Both the position numbers and the translations under genes were made by a program. Below the pieces are notes generated by a model. The model saw only the letters and a program-made list of their open reading frames with translations. It had not been told where the DNA came from and searched no databases. Positions 1-8,980 of a stretch of DNA of 31,821 nucleotides are shown piece by piece. Position 1 is the first letter of the stretch, and each line of letters opens with the position of its first letter. The stretch is from the NCBI GenBank assembly GCA_025093555.1, contig JAIWNF010000139.1, positions 1 through 31,821 on the forward strand, written 5' to 3'. Source of the stretch: Circinella umbellata. Lineage: Eukaryota; Mucoromycota; Mucoromycetes; Mucorales; Lichtheimiaceae.

Positions 1-1314
1 TACTAAACACTGTTGTGCATATTTTTTTTTTACTATGCATAAAAATACTTTTTTTATTACTCTCAACTTCCCCTATTTTTTATTCTTGGCTTAAATGGAC
101 CCCCTCACCACAAATAAAAAAAACATTTCTTTAAGACTATAACTGATAGAGATTTACTTTCTGATGACTTATTGCGTTTACTGATCTATTTTTTTTTTAA
201 TCAGAAAGGTTCCCATTTCATTCATTAATATATTTTTGTCGGCAACTTGAACTTATAAAATAGCTTTTATGGTTATACATAACTGAAATTACTTTTTAAA
301 ACTAGAATATACCCGCTGCCCAAATCGTGCAGCAACTTGCATCCACTTAATAAATTCTTATGTTTTTATTTATTTTTATTTATATCATCATAAAGAATCG
401 GGGGTATGTCTCCCCCAACCAGGATTCTTAGGAATCCACAACTTTTTAACTTGTGGATTCTCAATTATATGCGCAGTGATAGGATTATAACTCAGTGCAG
501 GAAGGTTCTTAATTTAGATATTTGTACTCCCAAACGTAACCCAATTAAGTAGTCTATTTATATCCCAATCACTGCTATTAGATCTTGTATACCAATAATA
601 TAATCAAAACAAATATTTGATAATGTCAAAAATACTAATTGCATATTTACAAAAATAATAACTAAAATGATTTTTATTTAAAGATTAAGGATTAGAACAA
701 GCTATGGAGAAGGAAGAAGGGTTGTGTCATAAAGAGCATGTTTATATCTATTTTAACATACCTGTTGTATTATATGTGTACAAAAAAGCTAGTACCATGC
801 GTTCTGTTGACTGGTCGTGTTCTTTCAGGCAGTGTTTCCTACTTTGGTATCTGAGCAACCGGTAGAACAAAACACTTCCGTTGGGAAAGGAGATGCAGTC
901 ATGTCTCTTGTGATCGGATGTACACTAGTTCTTCAATAGAAGATTGACGAGAAAGATCTTACCAACATTAATTTGTAGATCCATAATAATCAAACTATCC
1001 AAGCCTATCTGTAAATAACAATTGATGCATTACCATAGAAATCTGCATACGTAGCATTTCCATATGAAGAATGACTCCAGCATCAATATATATAATGTGA
1101 ACTTACATTACCTTTGACTCATCCATGATCTATATTTGAAACTAGAACCACTTAGATTTTATAACACACGTTCTGCTGAACATGCAATTGGTACATTAAT
1201 ACATCATTAACAACTATATATTTATTTTAGCAAATACTTACCAATATTTGTAAAGGGTCATTTAAGAACATACAAGTACTTGAACTATAGGATTGGCACC
1301 ATGCAAGATGCAAG
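1..1314. other. AT-rich stretch without a supportable gene
   Basis: No gene can be supported here. The stretch is A/T-rich with scattered stops in all frames. Around 832-939 a frame of about 36 codons follows an acceptor-like TTTCAG and ends in TAG, but I recognise no family in it. Two adjacent hairpins at 393-460 are listed separately. Confidence 0.5.
393..460. repeat. Two adjacent inverted repeats (hairpin pair)
   Basis: The first hairpin pairs AAGAATC plus GGGGG (393-404) with CCCCC (412-416) and GATTCTT (423-429), with a six-base bulge before the last segment. The second is a perfect 10-bp stem, GAATCCACAA (432-441) against TTGTGGATTC (451-460), around a 9-base loop. The arms share GAATC/GATTC, so alternative pairings between the two hairpins are possible. 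Function is unknown. Confidence 0.5.
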
Positions 1315-1671
1315 ATGCAACCATTGAAAGTTATTATACTATATAAAACTTTATGCTATTTTCAAAAATATTGGGAGAGTCTCTTTAATAACAGTCGAGT
1401 GGTAAATATCACACTGGATTCCAGTATTCGAGTTGCCAAACGATTATTCAAACTAATACCTGAAACGGGACGAAAACTGGACACATTGGTAAAGCCTAAA
1501 CTCCCTAATAGAGTACGTTATGGTAGGCCGGCTTTCAATTTTGGTGTACTAATGTTATTCTTCATGCATGCTGACAATAGTACATTTCATCTAGAATCTA
1601 CAATATATGATAATATTATATACTCACTTTTTGTTATCTTAACGACGATGGACGGTAACTATGCTCAGTAA
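1315..1671 (+). CDS. Unrecognised open frame, possibly a gene fragment
   Basis: A 118-codon open frame from ATG to TAA. I recognise no family. The middle (about residues 30-75) is rich in Lys, Arg and Pro and reads like a real soluble protein; the C-terminal third is hydrophobic. No partner exons were found on either side, and the neighbourhood is transposon debris, so it may be a fragment of a decayed element or chance. Confidence 0.2.
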   Translation: MQPLKVIILYKTLCYFQKYWESLFNNSRVVNITLDSSIRVAKRLFKLIPETGRKLDTLVKPKLPNRVRYGRPAFNFGVLMLFFMHADNSTFHLESTIYDNIIYSLFVILTTMDGNYAQ

Positions 1672-2014
1672 AGCTTCATACAAATCTGCGGATGACAGAA
1701 TGTGGCATGGGAGTGCGCCCTAAATATAGAACCACCTATGACCATAAAATAAGTGGAAAGGGGAAGTTTGTTGTGTACTGGGTCTTATGAATCCTGATGA
1801 TACCTGATGATATTACTCTTAGAAGCATTCGTGATGTTTAACATGAACAAAAAAAGAATAGGAGAGAGAGTAAGCACGGAAGAAAAAAAGACAAGCTATC
1901 AAATGAAGAAAAAAATTTTTCTATTATTATTATCATTGTATTTGTTCATGGCTTAAGTCAACATTTCACAAATTTCCAAATAAAATTTTTTCTCCTCATA
2001 ATTGTTACACTAGC

Positions 2015-2094
2015 CCTCGCGAACCTCGCGAAACTATCTCATATTTGGAAATTCGTGCTACAACAATCCTCGCGAACCTCGCGAACCTCGCGAA
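2015..2094. repeat. CCTCGCGAA nonamer clusters (5 copies)
   Basis: Two perfect tandem copies lie at 2015-2032 and three at 2068-2094. Each holds the palindrome TCGCGA. The second cluster is in frame with the reverse-transcriptase fragment and encodes a Thr-Ser-Arg repeat. The CpG density is striking against very AT-rich surroundings. Confidence 0.8.
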
Positions 2095-2364
2095 AATTTC
2101 CCATGGTGTTACCTGGGTTACCACCAGATCGCGGAATCGAACATGTAATTGATACGGGTGATACTGCTCCTATCTCTCGCCCACCATACAAAATGAGTCC
2201 CTTGGAATTAGATGAATTGAAAAGGCAGTTGAAAGAGTTGTTAGATCTATGTCTTATTTGTTCGAGTTCATCGCTATGGGGAGCTTCCATTTTATTTGTT
2301 CGCAAGGCAGGCGATCCATCATCTGGAACACCACCGGCATTGAGACTCTGTATTGATTATGCAT
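2055..2364 (+). pseudogene. Ty3/gypsy reverse-transcriptase N-terminal fragment
   Basis: The frame encodes the start of a Ty3/gypsy reverse transcriptase. Recognisable family blocks are LPGLPPDRGIEHVIDTG, ISRPPYKMSPLELDELK and LRLCIDY, the conserved stretch just before the fingers/palm motif. The match stops abruptly after the IDY block at 2364, where the left arm of the foldback element begins; the catalytic YxDD motif, RNase H and integrase are absent. Several residues differ from the family in ways that single C-to-T changes explain (Arg to Cys, Pro to Ser, Pro to Leu around codons 65-75). No LTR was identified. Dead fragment; family assignment is secure. Confidence 0.85.
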
Positions 2365-2900
2365 CCACTTATTTCACCCCGGTTGAGTTTGAAATAATTT
2401 CAGAGTAGGTGGCTTTTTGAAAAAAATGGGGAGTAAAATTTTATATGAATGGAGTTCTTATATAAAAAAAAGAAAAATACCCCTTTTTTCATTTTTTTTT
2501 ATAATCACCAGACATGAATCTAATGAATCAACAGACGACATCAACAAAGCCATTAATAATATTACCGAAAAATAAAAAGAGAACTTAGTTCTATACAGCA
2601 GATGCTAATGAAAAAAGAAAAAGGCATGGTTAATTAGTAGATTGGCAAAAATAATAAAAAAAAGTATTTTTTTTATTATAAAAGCAATAATATATAACAA
2701 AGACGAACTCATCTCAAGACATCTGTTCAACCATCTTGTTCATTTACTATTCTAAACACGTATAAAAAAGGATAGAAAGGTTGGTATAAAAGTTTCGGTG
2801 GACTTTAGAAGAAGATGGGGCCTTTTATATAGTTTTTTTTTATTATTATAGTTTTCAACTTATAAAAAATAAACACGCATTTTTTACTATTACTTTTTTA
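2365..2900 (+). repeat. Foldback element left arm
   Basis: This is the reverse complement of 3612-4150. Homology fades where the left arm runs into the spacer after a TTTACTATTACTTTTTT block. Shared landmarks include AAAGTTTCGGTGGACTTTAG and GACGAACTCATCTCAAGACA. Confidence 0.9.
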
Positions 2901-2974
2901 CTTTTCTATATAAGTACTCTTAACAAAATATTTGATCCACTACTACATCACTTCAATCGTCTATTGAATACTAC

Positions 2975-3345
2975 AATAATAATAAAAAATAACTGATGGT
3001 ATATATTAATCGTTATGTTGAATGATAATAAAAAAAACTGATCGTGCTGATCATTATGTTGAATAATAAAAAAAAATTGATCGTGTTAATCGTTATGTTG
3101 GATGATAATAAAAAAAATATGATCGTGTTAATTGTTATGTTGGATGATAATAAAAAAAACAATTAACGGTGCTGATCATTATGTTGGATGATAATAAAAA
3201 AAATAAGTGGTTGTGTTCATTATTACGTTGGATGATAATAAAAAATCAACTGGTTGTATTATTCGTTTTGTTGGATGACAAAAAAAAAATAACTGGTTGT
3301 GTTAATCGTTATGTTGGATCATAATAGTAAAATATAATTGATGGT
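2975..3345 (+). repeat. Minisatellite, unit about 39-44 bp, 8-9 copies
   Basis: A degenerate unit recurs: a GATAATAAAAAAA segment, then a variable TGATCGTGTTAATC-like segment, then GTTATGTTGGAT. It occupies the centre of the foldback element. Copies vary in A-run length and carry point differences, which suggests age or slippage. Confidence 0.85.
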
Positions 3346-3611
3346 GTTGATGGTCAATATAATGAAATAGTATCCATGTTCGTGATAATGACATACAGGG
3401 TAATAATGCATATACATAAGAATAAAAAAAATAACACCAGTTATTATATTAATAATAATTGCCCATAATAAATATCATAGATACACCATATTCCTTGTTT
3501 ACTATTTATCGACCATTATCTCTTATATATACTAAAGATCCATTTAATAAGTCAATAGAGTAAATGTAACATGGCACTACCAATGTCTCCTACCAGCTGG
3601 CATATAACAAA

Positions 3612-4150
3612 CAAAAAAGTAATAGTAAAAAACGCGAGTTTATTATTTATAAGTTGAAAACTATAATCATAATAAAAAAAAGACTATATAAAAAATCTCA
3701 TGTCCTTCTAAAGTCCACCGAAACTTTTATACCAACCTTTCTATATTTTTTTATACGTGTTTGGAATAGTAAATGAGCAAGATGGTTGAACAGATGTCTT
3801 GAGATGAGTTCGTCTTTGTTATATGTTATTGCTTTTATAATAAAAAAATACTTTTTCTATTATTTTTGCTAATCTACTAATTAACCATGTCTTTTTTCTT
3901 TTTTCATTAGCATCTGCTGTATAGAACTAAGTTCTCTTTTTATTTTTCGGTAATATTATTAATGGCTTTGTTGATGTCGTCTGTTGATTCATTAGATTCA
4001 TGTCTGGTGATTATAAAAAAAAATGAAAAAAGGGGTATTTTTCTTTTTTTTATATAAGAACTCTATTCATATAAAATCTTACCCCCCATTTTTTTCAAAA
4101 GGCCACCTACTCTGAAATTATTTCAAACTCAACTGGGGTGAAATAAGTGG
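3612..4150 (-). repeat. Foldback element right arm
   Basis: Inverted copy of 2365-2900. It ends exactly where the Tc1-like transposase reading frame on the minus strand is cut off, so the arm end marks the breakpoint of that gene. Confidence 0.9.
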
Positions 4151-4730
4151 AGGCCTTTTTTCCTGGAAGAACTTTGTCTTCATCAAGTCGATACTGGTAG
4201 TAATAATGCTGAGCAGTTCGCACTGCCAAACCAAGCTCCAAACCAACCTTTCTAGCTGAATAGCCACACAGAAATACCAGATCTATTAAACACTGTATCT
4301 TGTATGATGTATAGGCGTTGTACGGTCTTCTAATTTTCGTACTGCTTGGCTTTTTCTTTTCCTTTTGAACAATATTAACTCACTTTTCAATACTAGCATT
4401 TTTATCAATTTCCATTGCCTTAGGTATCGATCAATGAACCTTATAATAATTGAGGTCCAATAGTCTTCTTAAAGGAGGCTCTACAGGAGGCATATCAGTA
4501 TTAGAGTTTTGTGGTCCTGTATAGGCAATCCATTCCATGTCGACGATTTCAACTAATCCAGGAGTTGATTCTTCAATGGCTTTGGTCATGATCTCGTCAT
4601 CGTTCACATTAAAGCAATAAAGGTACTCATGTGGGACATCCCAATTATACTCATTTGGTAGAACATTAGTTCCACTGTTAACTTCAAAGGTAGTTAAAAA
4701 TTGATCTGGTATATTGTTCAAGGTGGACAT
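4151..4730 (-). pseudogene. Tc1/IS630-like transposase, N-terminal part only
   Basis: Reading on the minus strand from ATG at 4730, an acidic N-terminal region of about 99 codons is followed by two in-frame TGA stops (4431-4433 and 4380-4382). A homeodomain-like helix-turn-helix then follows, with the motifs YNAYTSYKIQ, LIDLVFLCGYSARKVG and RTAQHYYYQYRLDE. This arrangement is typical of Tc1/IS630-type transposases multiplied in Mucorales. Both stops are one C-to-T change from the Arg codon CGA. The frame is cut by the foldback arm at 4150, so the DDE catalytic domain is missing. Inferred to be a dead relic. Confidence 0.65.
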
Positions 4731-4743
4731 TGTAAAAAGCTTA

Positions 4744-5400
4744 TTTGTTAAAAAAAATAATTAATGGAAAAAAAAACATCAGGGTGCACAAAAAAATTCA
4801 ATGGAAGTATGCAAAAAAGAAAATTATAATGTGCAAAAGCAGTCTAAAAATCCAGTATATAGAAATGTTGATCATTGATATTAGATATATAATAGTTAGA
4901 CGTAAATTAGCCCCTGATATTTCGACGTATATAAATAAAGGGTTTCCTGACAACCAGGAAACAGTAATTCGTTTTTATCATATATATTCTCGAGCCCCTT
5001 TTCTTTCTACCAATATTTAACTATTACGCTTCCTCGTAAACTGGCTGATAGAACCCGATTATAAGTATACAATAATCAGTCATGCGCTATTACACCTACA
5101 ATGGCTGACTATTGGTTTTTTTGCCATGATTTACAGCTTACACCTGCTAATAAATACACATGTCAGCTCTAGTATGAAGATTTAATAACTATAATAGCAA
5201 CAAATGATCAACAACCACTGATGAATATAATACTTATGCAACAACAGTAAATTACTGAATCAATGACACATTTGATTAAAAAAGACCAATTTATGAAAGC
5301 AAGCAACAAAAACAACCACAGCAAAAGATGATAACACTAATAATAAGAAGAATAACATCTATCAGAACAGAAGACAACGACATAAAATACCATCATTTAA
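4744..5400. other. A/T-rich leader before the gag relic, no intact gene
   Basis: No conserved coding region could be supported. A TATATAAATAAAG box at about 4928 followed by about 110 bases and a TGG-initial sequence near 5042 resembles the end of an LTR with a primer-binding site. There is no second LTR copy in the window to confirm this. The last 200 bases are CAA- and AAC-rich and may be decayed gag N-terminus. Confidence 0.35.
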
Positions 5401-5401
5401 A

Positions 5402-6206
5402 GACAGAAGCACAGCAATAGATAGAACAGTATAAAAGAATGTCAAGATATTTAGGATCTACTAGCAAGGAACAATTAGACGAATTTGATGCTTGTATGCA
5501 AGGCAGTGTAATTAATTGATTAGCTGGACTAACAAATGTTGTTCGTTTTGATTGGAACAAAATTAAAACAAGTTTTTTATACCATTTTGGAGGAGATTCT
5601 CAGCCTTCACAAATTGCGCTGGCAGATTTAAAGCACTATTATCAATAAGATATTCCTATGAGACAATTTGGACTAAAAATTAAGGAGTTATTACATTGAG
5701 CACCCATATTTACTGCTGAACTACAACTTGATTATATTATGAATTGCATATCTGAACAATTACAAGAAGCTTTGACTATATGTTGCCCAAAGTCACTAGA
5801 GGAAGCTATTCAAATTGGTACTAAAATCGAATATACAATGAATCACACCACTAAGTACACTAATACATAGCAAAAGCAATTACAAGTCCCGATTTTACCA
5901 CCTACCACTGCTAATGACAACACAAGCTCTAACATCACAAACAACACATCTCCAATTCAAAATGAAAATAAAATTCAAAATTGGCAATACTGAGAATCAA
6001 ATGCATACAACAGATGAGGTCACAAGTGAGGACACTATACAATTCGACAAAAGAATAATAATTCCTTCAATAATTTCGGTATAAAAAAGGACAAAGATAC
6101 ACGTAAATGCTACTATTGTGATAAAGAAGGCCATATTGCCTGAGTCTGTTTCAAATGCTTAAAAAAGGAATCAACAAGACAAATTCAATGACAAAATGTG
6201 GGCAGT
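5402..6206 (+). pseudogene. Retrotransposon gag relic with CCHC zinc knuckle, ten stops
   Basis: One reading frame runs about 800 nt without any frameshift. It encodes a Ty3/gypsy-style gag: a capsid-like helical region (for example VVRFDWNKIKTSFLYHFGG and APIFTAELQLDYIMNCISEQ), a Gln/Asn-rich linker, then a zinc knuckle CYYC-DKEGHIA-stop-VC at about 6112-6150 with the C-X2-C-X4-H-X4-C spacing. In-frame stops lie at 5418, 5517, 5646, 5697, 5868, 5991, 6015, 6027, 6141 and 6189. Seven are TGA, two TAG and one TAA. Each is a single C-to-T change from CGA, CAG or CAA. The protease and pol regions are absent: homology ends near 6206, where different sequence begins. Confidence 0.8.
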
Positions 6207-6892
6207 GTGTTTTTTCATGTAGATTTTCGAGTTTTTGTGCACTTTGCCACCCGATTTTTGTGTACTTCGCCACTCACCTTAGGTTACACAATATAATTTG
6301 TATTATAAAATAAATAAAGCGTGTTTTTTCACATAGTATTTTTCAGGTACTTTTTTCAAAGATGCTTTTTTGTGTATATTTTTTTGTGTAGTTTATTGTT
6401 TTTGCATTTTTTACAACAAAAATTGACTTTGTCTATCTTAACTAGCCTATCTTCTTATATTACTTTATTACTTACTTTACAACCAAATCACTGCAGGAAC
6501 GGTTTGGGTTAAATATAAAGTATAAGTGAGAAGTACTGGTTAAAAAGTGGGTAATTTGACAAATTTCTCGACCTACTGGGTTAAAAAGTGGATTAAAAAA
6601 TGGTGTATTTTTCTTAATAAAACCATGTGTAGAAAGGTTGATGAAAACCGAGAACTTTTTTCACCTTTTTTAACTAATTTTAAGCTATATTTTTTCCAGC
6701 TTATTTTTTTAAGAGAAATTCAACCATTATTTACTCTTTTTTGACCCATTTTTGTTTCAGTTTTTTTTTAAAGATATTGAGCCACTTTTGCCCCACTTAT
6801 TATTATTGGTTTCTTCATTTGTTTATAAGATAATACTATGGTAATATTATTGTTGTGGTAGACAGCAGTCAGTAATGAACCTCACATTAGTA
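6207..6892. other. Non-coding T-rich 3' region of the Tnp2-like element
   Basis: No gene was seen. The stretch is T-rich on the plus strand and repeated at short scale: a 24-bp direct repeat (6228-6275), two copies of GTGTTTTTTCA followed by YRTAG (6207 and 6321), and two copies of GGTTAAAAAGTGG near 6539 and 6580. Short direct repeats near element ends are typical of CACTA-class transposons. I infer this is the downstream subterminal region of the minus-strand transposase beside it. Confidence 0.4.
6228..6275. repeat. 24-bp tandem direct repeat, two copies
   Basis: Copy one is 6228-6251 and copy two 6252-6275. They share the pattern CGA-TTTTTGTG-ACTT-GCCAC with four or five differences. Possibly a transposase-binding subterminal repeat. 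Confidence 0.6.
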
Positions 6893-8725
6893 TCATATTC
6901 TAGAAGTATCCAAATAAACATGCTTCCTCATTTCAGGATAAATATAATAGCTTTTGTTGTCTACGTGTAATGATGGTAATTCCATTGCAACACAATCAAG
7001 GTGAGAGACATCTGTAACGTAGAGACAGGATCGTTCATGAAATCCAACGGGAATATTTGTGATTGGGGCTCCTGTTGTATCCATTCTAAGACTTAATACA
7101 CAAAAAATCCTCCGTTTTTCTCGATGGACGTGACAAAACGTAAGTAGTATTGTTCCAAAGATATGACCCCATCGTAACGCATTTTCACTATTTAATCCTC
7201 TTCGGGCACATGTATCTATAGGTAAAGTTAACTTTGCAAAGACATTCGGTCCAGAAAACTCGTGCCCACATACAATTGTTTGCTTTCCAGTGTATATGGT
7301 AGCATCTAAATTCGAGTAATCAATTCCATGATGAGAATAGTATTTAGTAAGTAAAGATTTAAGATCATATTCATTATTAAAATCGTGTGTGGTCTTCTGT
7401 TGTAGTCGCTTCAATGTTGCGGTGGCGTTAACTTCATCTTCAATAGCAACGGTTATCATACCAGATAACATGATATTTCCACTTTCAGATAATTGATCCT
7501 GTACTAATGGCTGTTGATTCACAATCAGATCGTTTGATGCACAATGACGGAAGAATTGTGCAGTGGCTGTCATGTCTTTCATTACATTGCTGGCATTAGC
7601 AGCAGGCTTTGATCGAGAGTTGATCTTTGGTTTTAGTATTCCAATCATTCTTTCTGTCGGTCTTGAACTATACATTCGGGGAGGACCATACTGTTTGATA
7701 CAATCTGGCACGTGTCCAAGATAATGTTCATTGATAGTAAAAATATTTTTAGGCATATGGTTGTTAAGGAAAGTGTGCCAGATTTGGATGCAGCTAGCGT
7801 ATAAAATACATTTTAGTGTGAGAGAGTCAAAATCATAAAATAATCCCTGATAATACACACCTTTCAATCAGTTGGATATCCTGTCTCGTTATTTCAAATT
7901 GCAGTATCAGTTCATAAGCCTTGGACAAAGCCAACAAAGCCAGCTTTGCCTGTTCCAATACCCTCTTATTCTTTTTCTTTTTCTTTTTACACTCCTGTTG
8001 TTGTTTATCAAGTTGTTCAATGGCATAAGTAGGAACAATGTATACTATGAGTGTAATCCAATCTACTGCTCTAGCATAACCAGGTTGTTGTTGCATATCT
8101 ACAGTTTTTTCAATAAAAAGTTTAATTCTTACAACAATTTTTTGTGAAACTTACCAATAAATGTCCCTTCGAAGGTTGATGGTACTTTGCCTTTTAGTAA
8201 GGCCAATTTTTGTCCAATGGTGATACGGTATTTTCTTTGCAGGACCAAAGGGTTGTTTCTTCCGAACTTTTTGCCACGAATCGCATCCCAGACTTGCATC
8301 CCAATGTTATGACCAAGCATATGCATTTCATCGATAACAAAGAACATTGGTCCCTTGAATGTCTTTAGCGTTGCAAATGGAGTTTCCTTCTTCAAGTGGT
8401 GCTCCTATACCGAATTTTCTACATTAGTATAGTCATAAGATCAGTATATCGTTCATACATTAGTTTCTGAAAAAAAACGTACGGCGTCACCCATTATGAA
8501 TGATGATACTTGTCTAGTATGTGGAGCTTTTTTAGTTGGCGGAAAGAACATCCCACCCTTACCAACGCATTGCCCTTTTACAAGACAAATTCTACACCCA
8601 TAAGCTCCTGTATGGCTGTTCCTAATTAGTTTACCAATTGCTGGGATATCTCCTCCTGTTGCTAGCAAAATACTTATTCGGCCCCAGATAACTTTTGGGT
8701 CAAAAGTGTTCCCCCCCTTAAGTTT
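6893..8725 (-). CDS. Tnp2/CACTA (EnSpm)-like transposase, 5'-truncated
   Basis: Four minus-strand exons join in frame: 8725-8483, 8404-8155, 8098-7861 and 7793-6893, about 543 residues to the stop. Introns are 78, 56 and 67 nt with GT...AG ends. Family blocks in order are GRISILLATGGDIPAIGKLI; a Cys pair (YGCRICLVKG); FFVIDEMHMLGHNIG; RAVDWITLIVYIVPT; and a DUF4218-like segment with FTINEHYLGHVPDCIKQYG, RPTERMIGILK and KPAANASNV. This is the middle and C-terminal part of a Tnp2-type transposase, which would cut and paste its element through an RNase H-like core. An in-frame TGA at 8728-8726 and no further match upstream indicate loss of the N-terminal portion, so it is probably inactive. The remaining coding part has no stop or frameshift. 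It is divergent from the KDZ gene, 255 bp away. Confidence 0.75.
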
Positions 8726-8980
8726 TCATTTTTATTGAAAGTCAGATATACGTCACTAAGACAGAAATTTCAATAAGAAAAAACACAAAGTCAGCATTAT
8801 ATCTGTACACCTAACCAAGCTCCGCGACAGGTTCCTAAAATAAATAAAAGCTTTTGAAAACAAGCTTTAGGAACCACGGAATTCACCAGAATCCACATGA
8901 AATGTTCGTTTTAGGCAATACAAGCCATTGTTGTACAGTTTTAGTACTCCTTCTGATAATAATAAGAATAATAATAAAAA
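8726..8980. promoter_or_regulatory. Divergent intergenic region with inverted repeat
   Basis: This lies between the Tnp2-like and KDZ genes. It holds an inverted repeat GGTTCCTAAA (8830-8839) / TTTAGGAACC (8866-8875) around AAGCTTTT and CAAGCTT. It could be the end of either element or a promoter element; nothing more can be claimed. Confidence 0.35.

Larger units (their letters stand above)
2365..4150. mobile_element. Non-coding foldback element with ~537-bp inverted arms
   Basis: The left arm (2365-2900) and right arm (3612-4150) are near-perfect reverse complements by eye, with scattered single-base differences. The outer ends are CCACTTATTTCACCCC and GGGGTGAAATAAGTGG. The 0.7-kb spacer holds a minisatellite and no protein-coding frame. 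This architecture fits a foldback or large MITE-like DNA transposon mobilised in trans. The left flank is gypsy reverse transcriptase and the right flank a Tc1-like transposase; no matching target-site duplication is visible, so the copy is rearranged or the ends are not exact. The superfamily cannot be named. Confidence 0.85.

Noticed and set aside
2975..3345. CRISPR-like array
   Set aside because: Repeats are tandem with degenerate units and no unique spacers; it is a minisatellite in a eukaryotic foldback element.
4928..5060. LTR end plus tRNA primer-binding site
   Set aside because: A TATA-like box and a TGG-initial sequence are present, but there is no second LTR copy and the putative binding site does not convincingly match a tRNA 3' end.
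5402..6206. Recoding of TGA as an amino acid in the gag relic
   Set aside because: TAG and TAA stops occur in the same frame, and neighbouring nuclear genes end normally; C-to-T mutation explains all three stops more simply.
6321..6744. Two small plus-strand open frames rich in Phe and Lys
   Set aside because: Their composition follows the T-rich, repeat-laden DNA; no domain and no splice partners.
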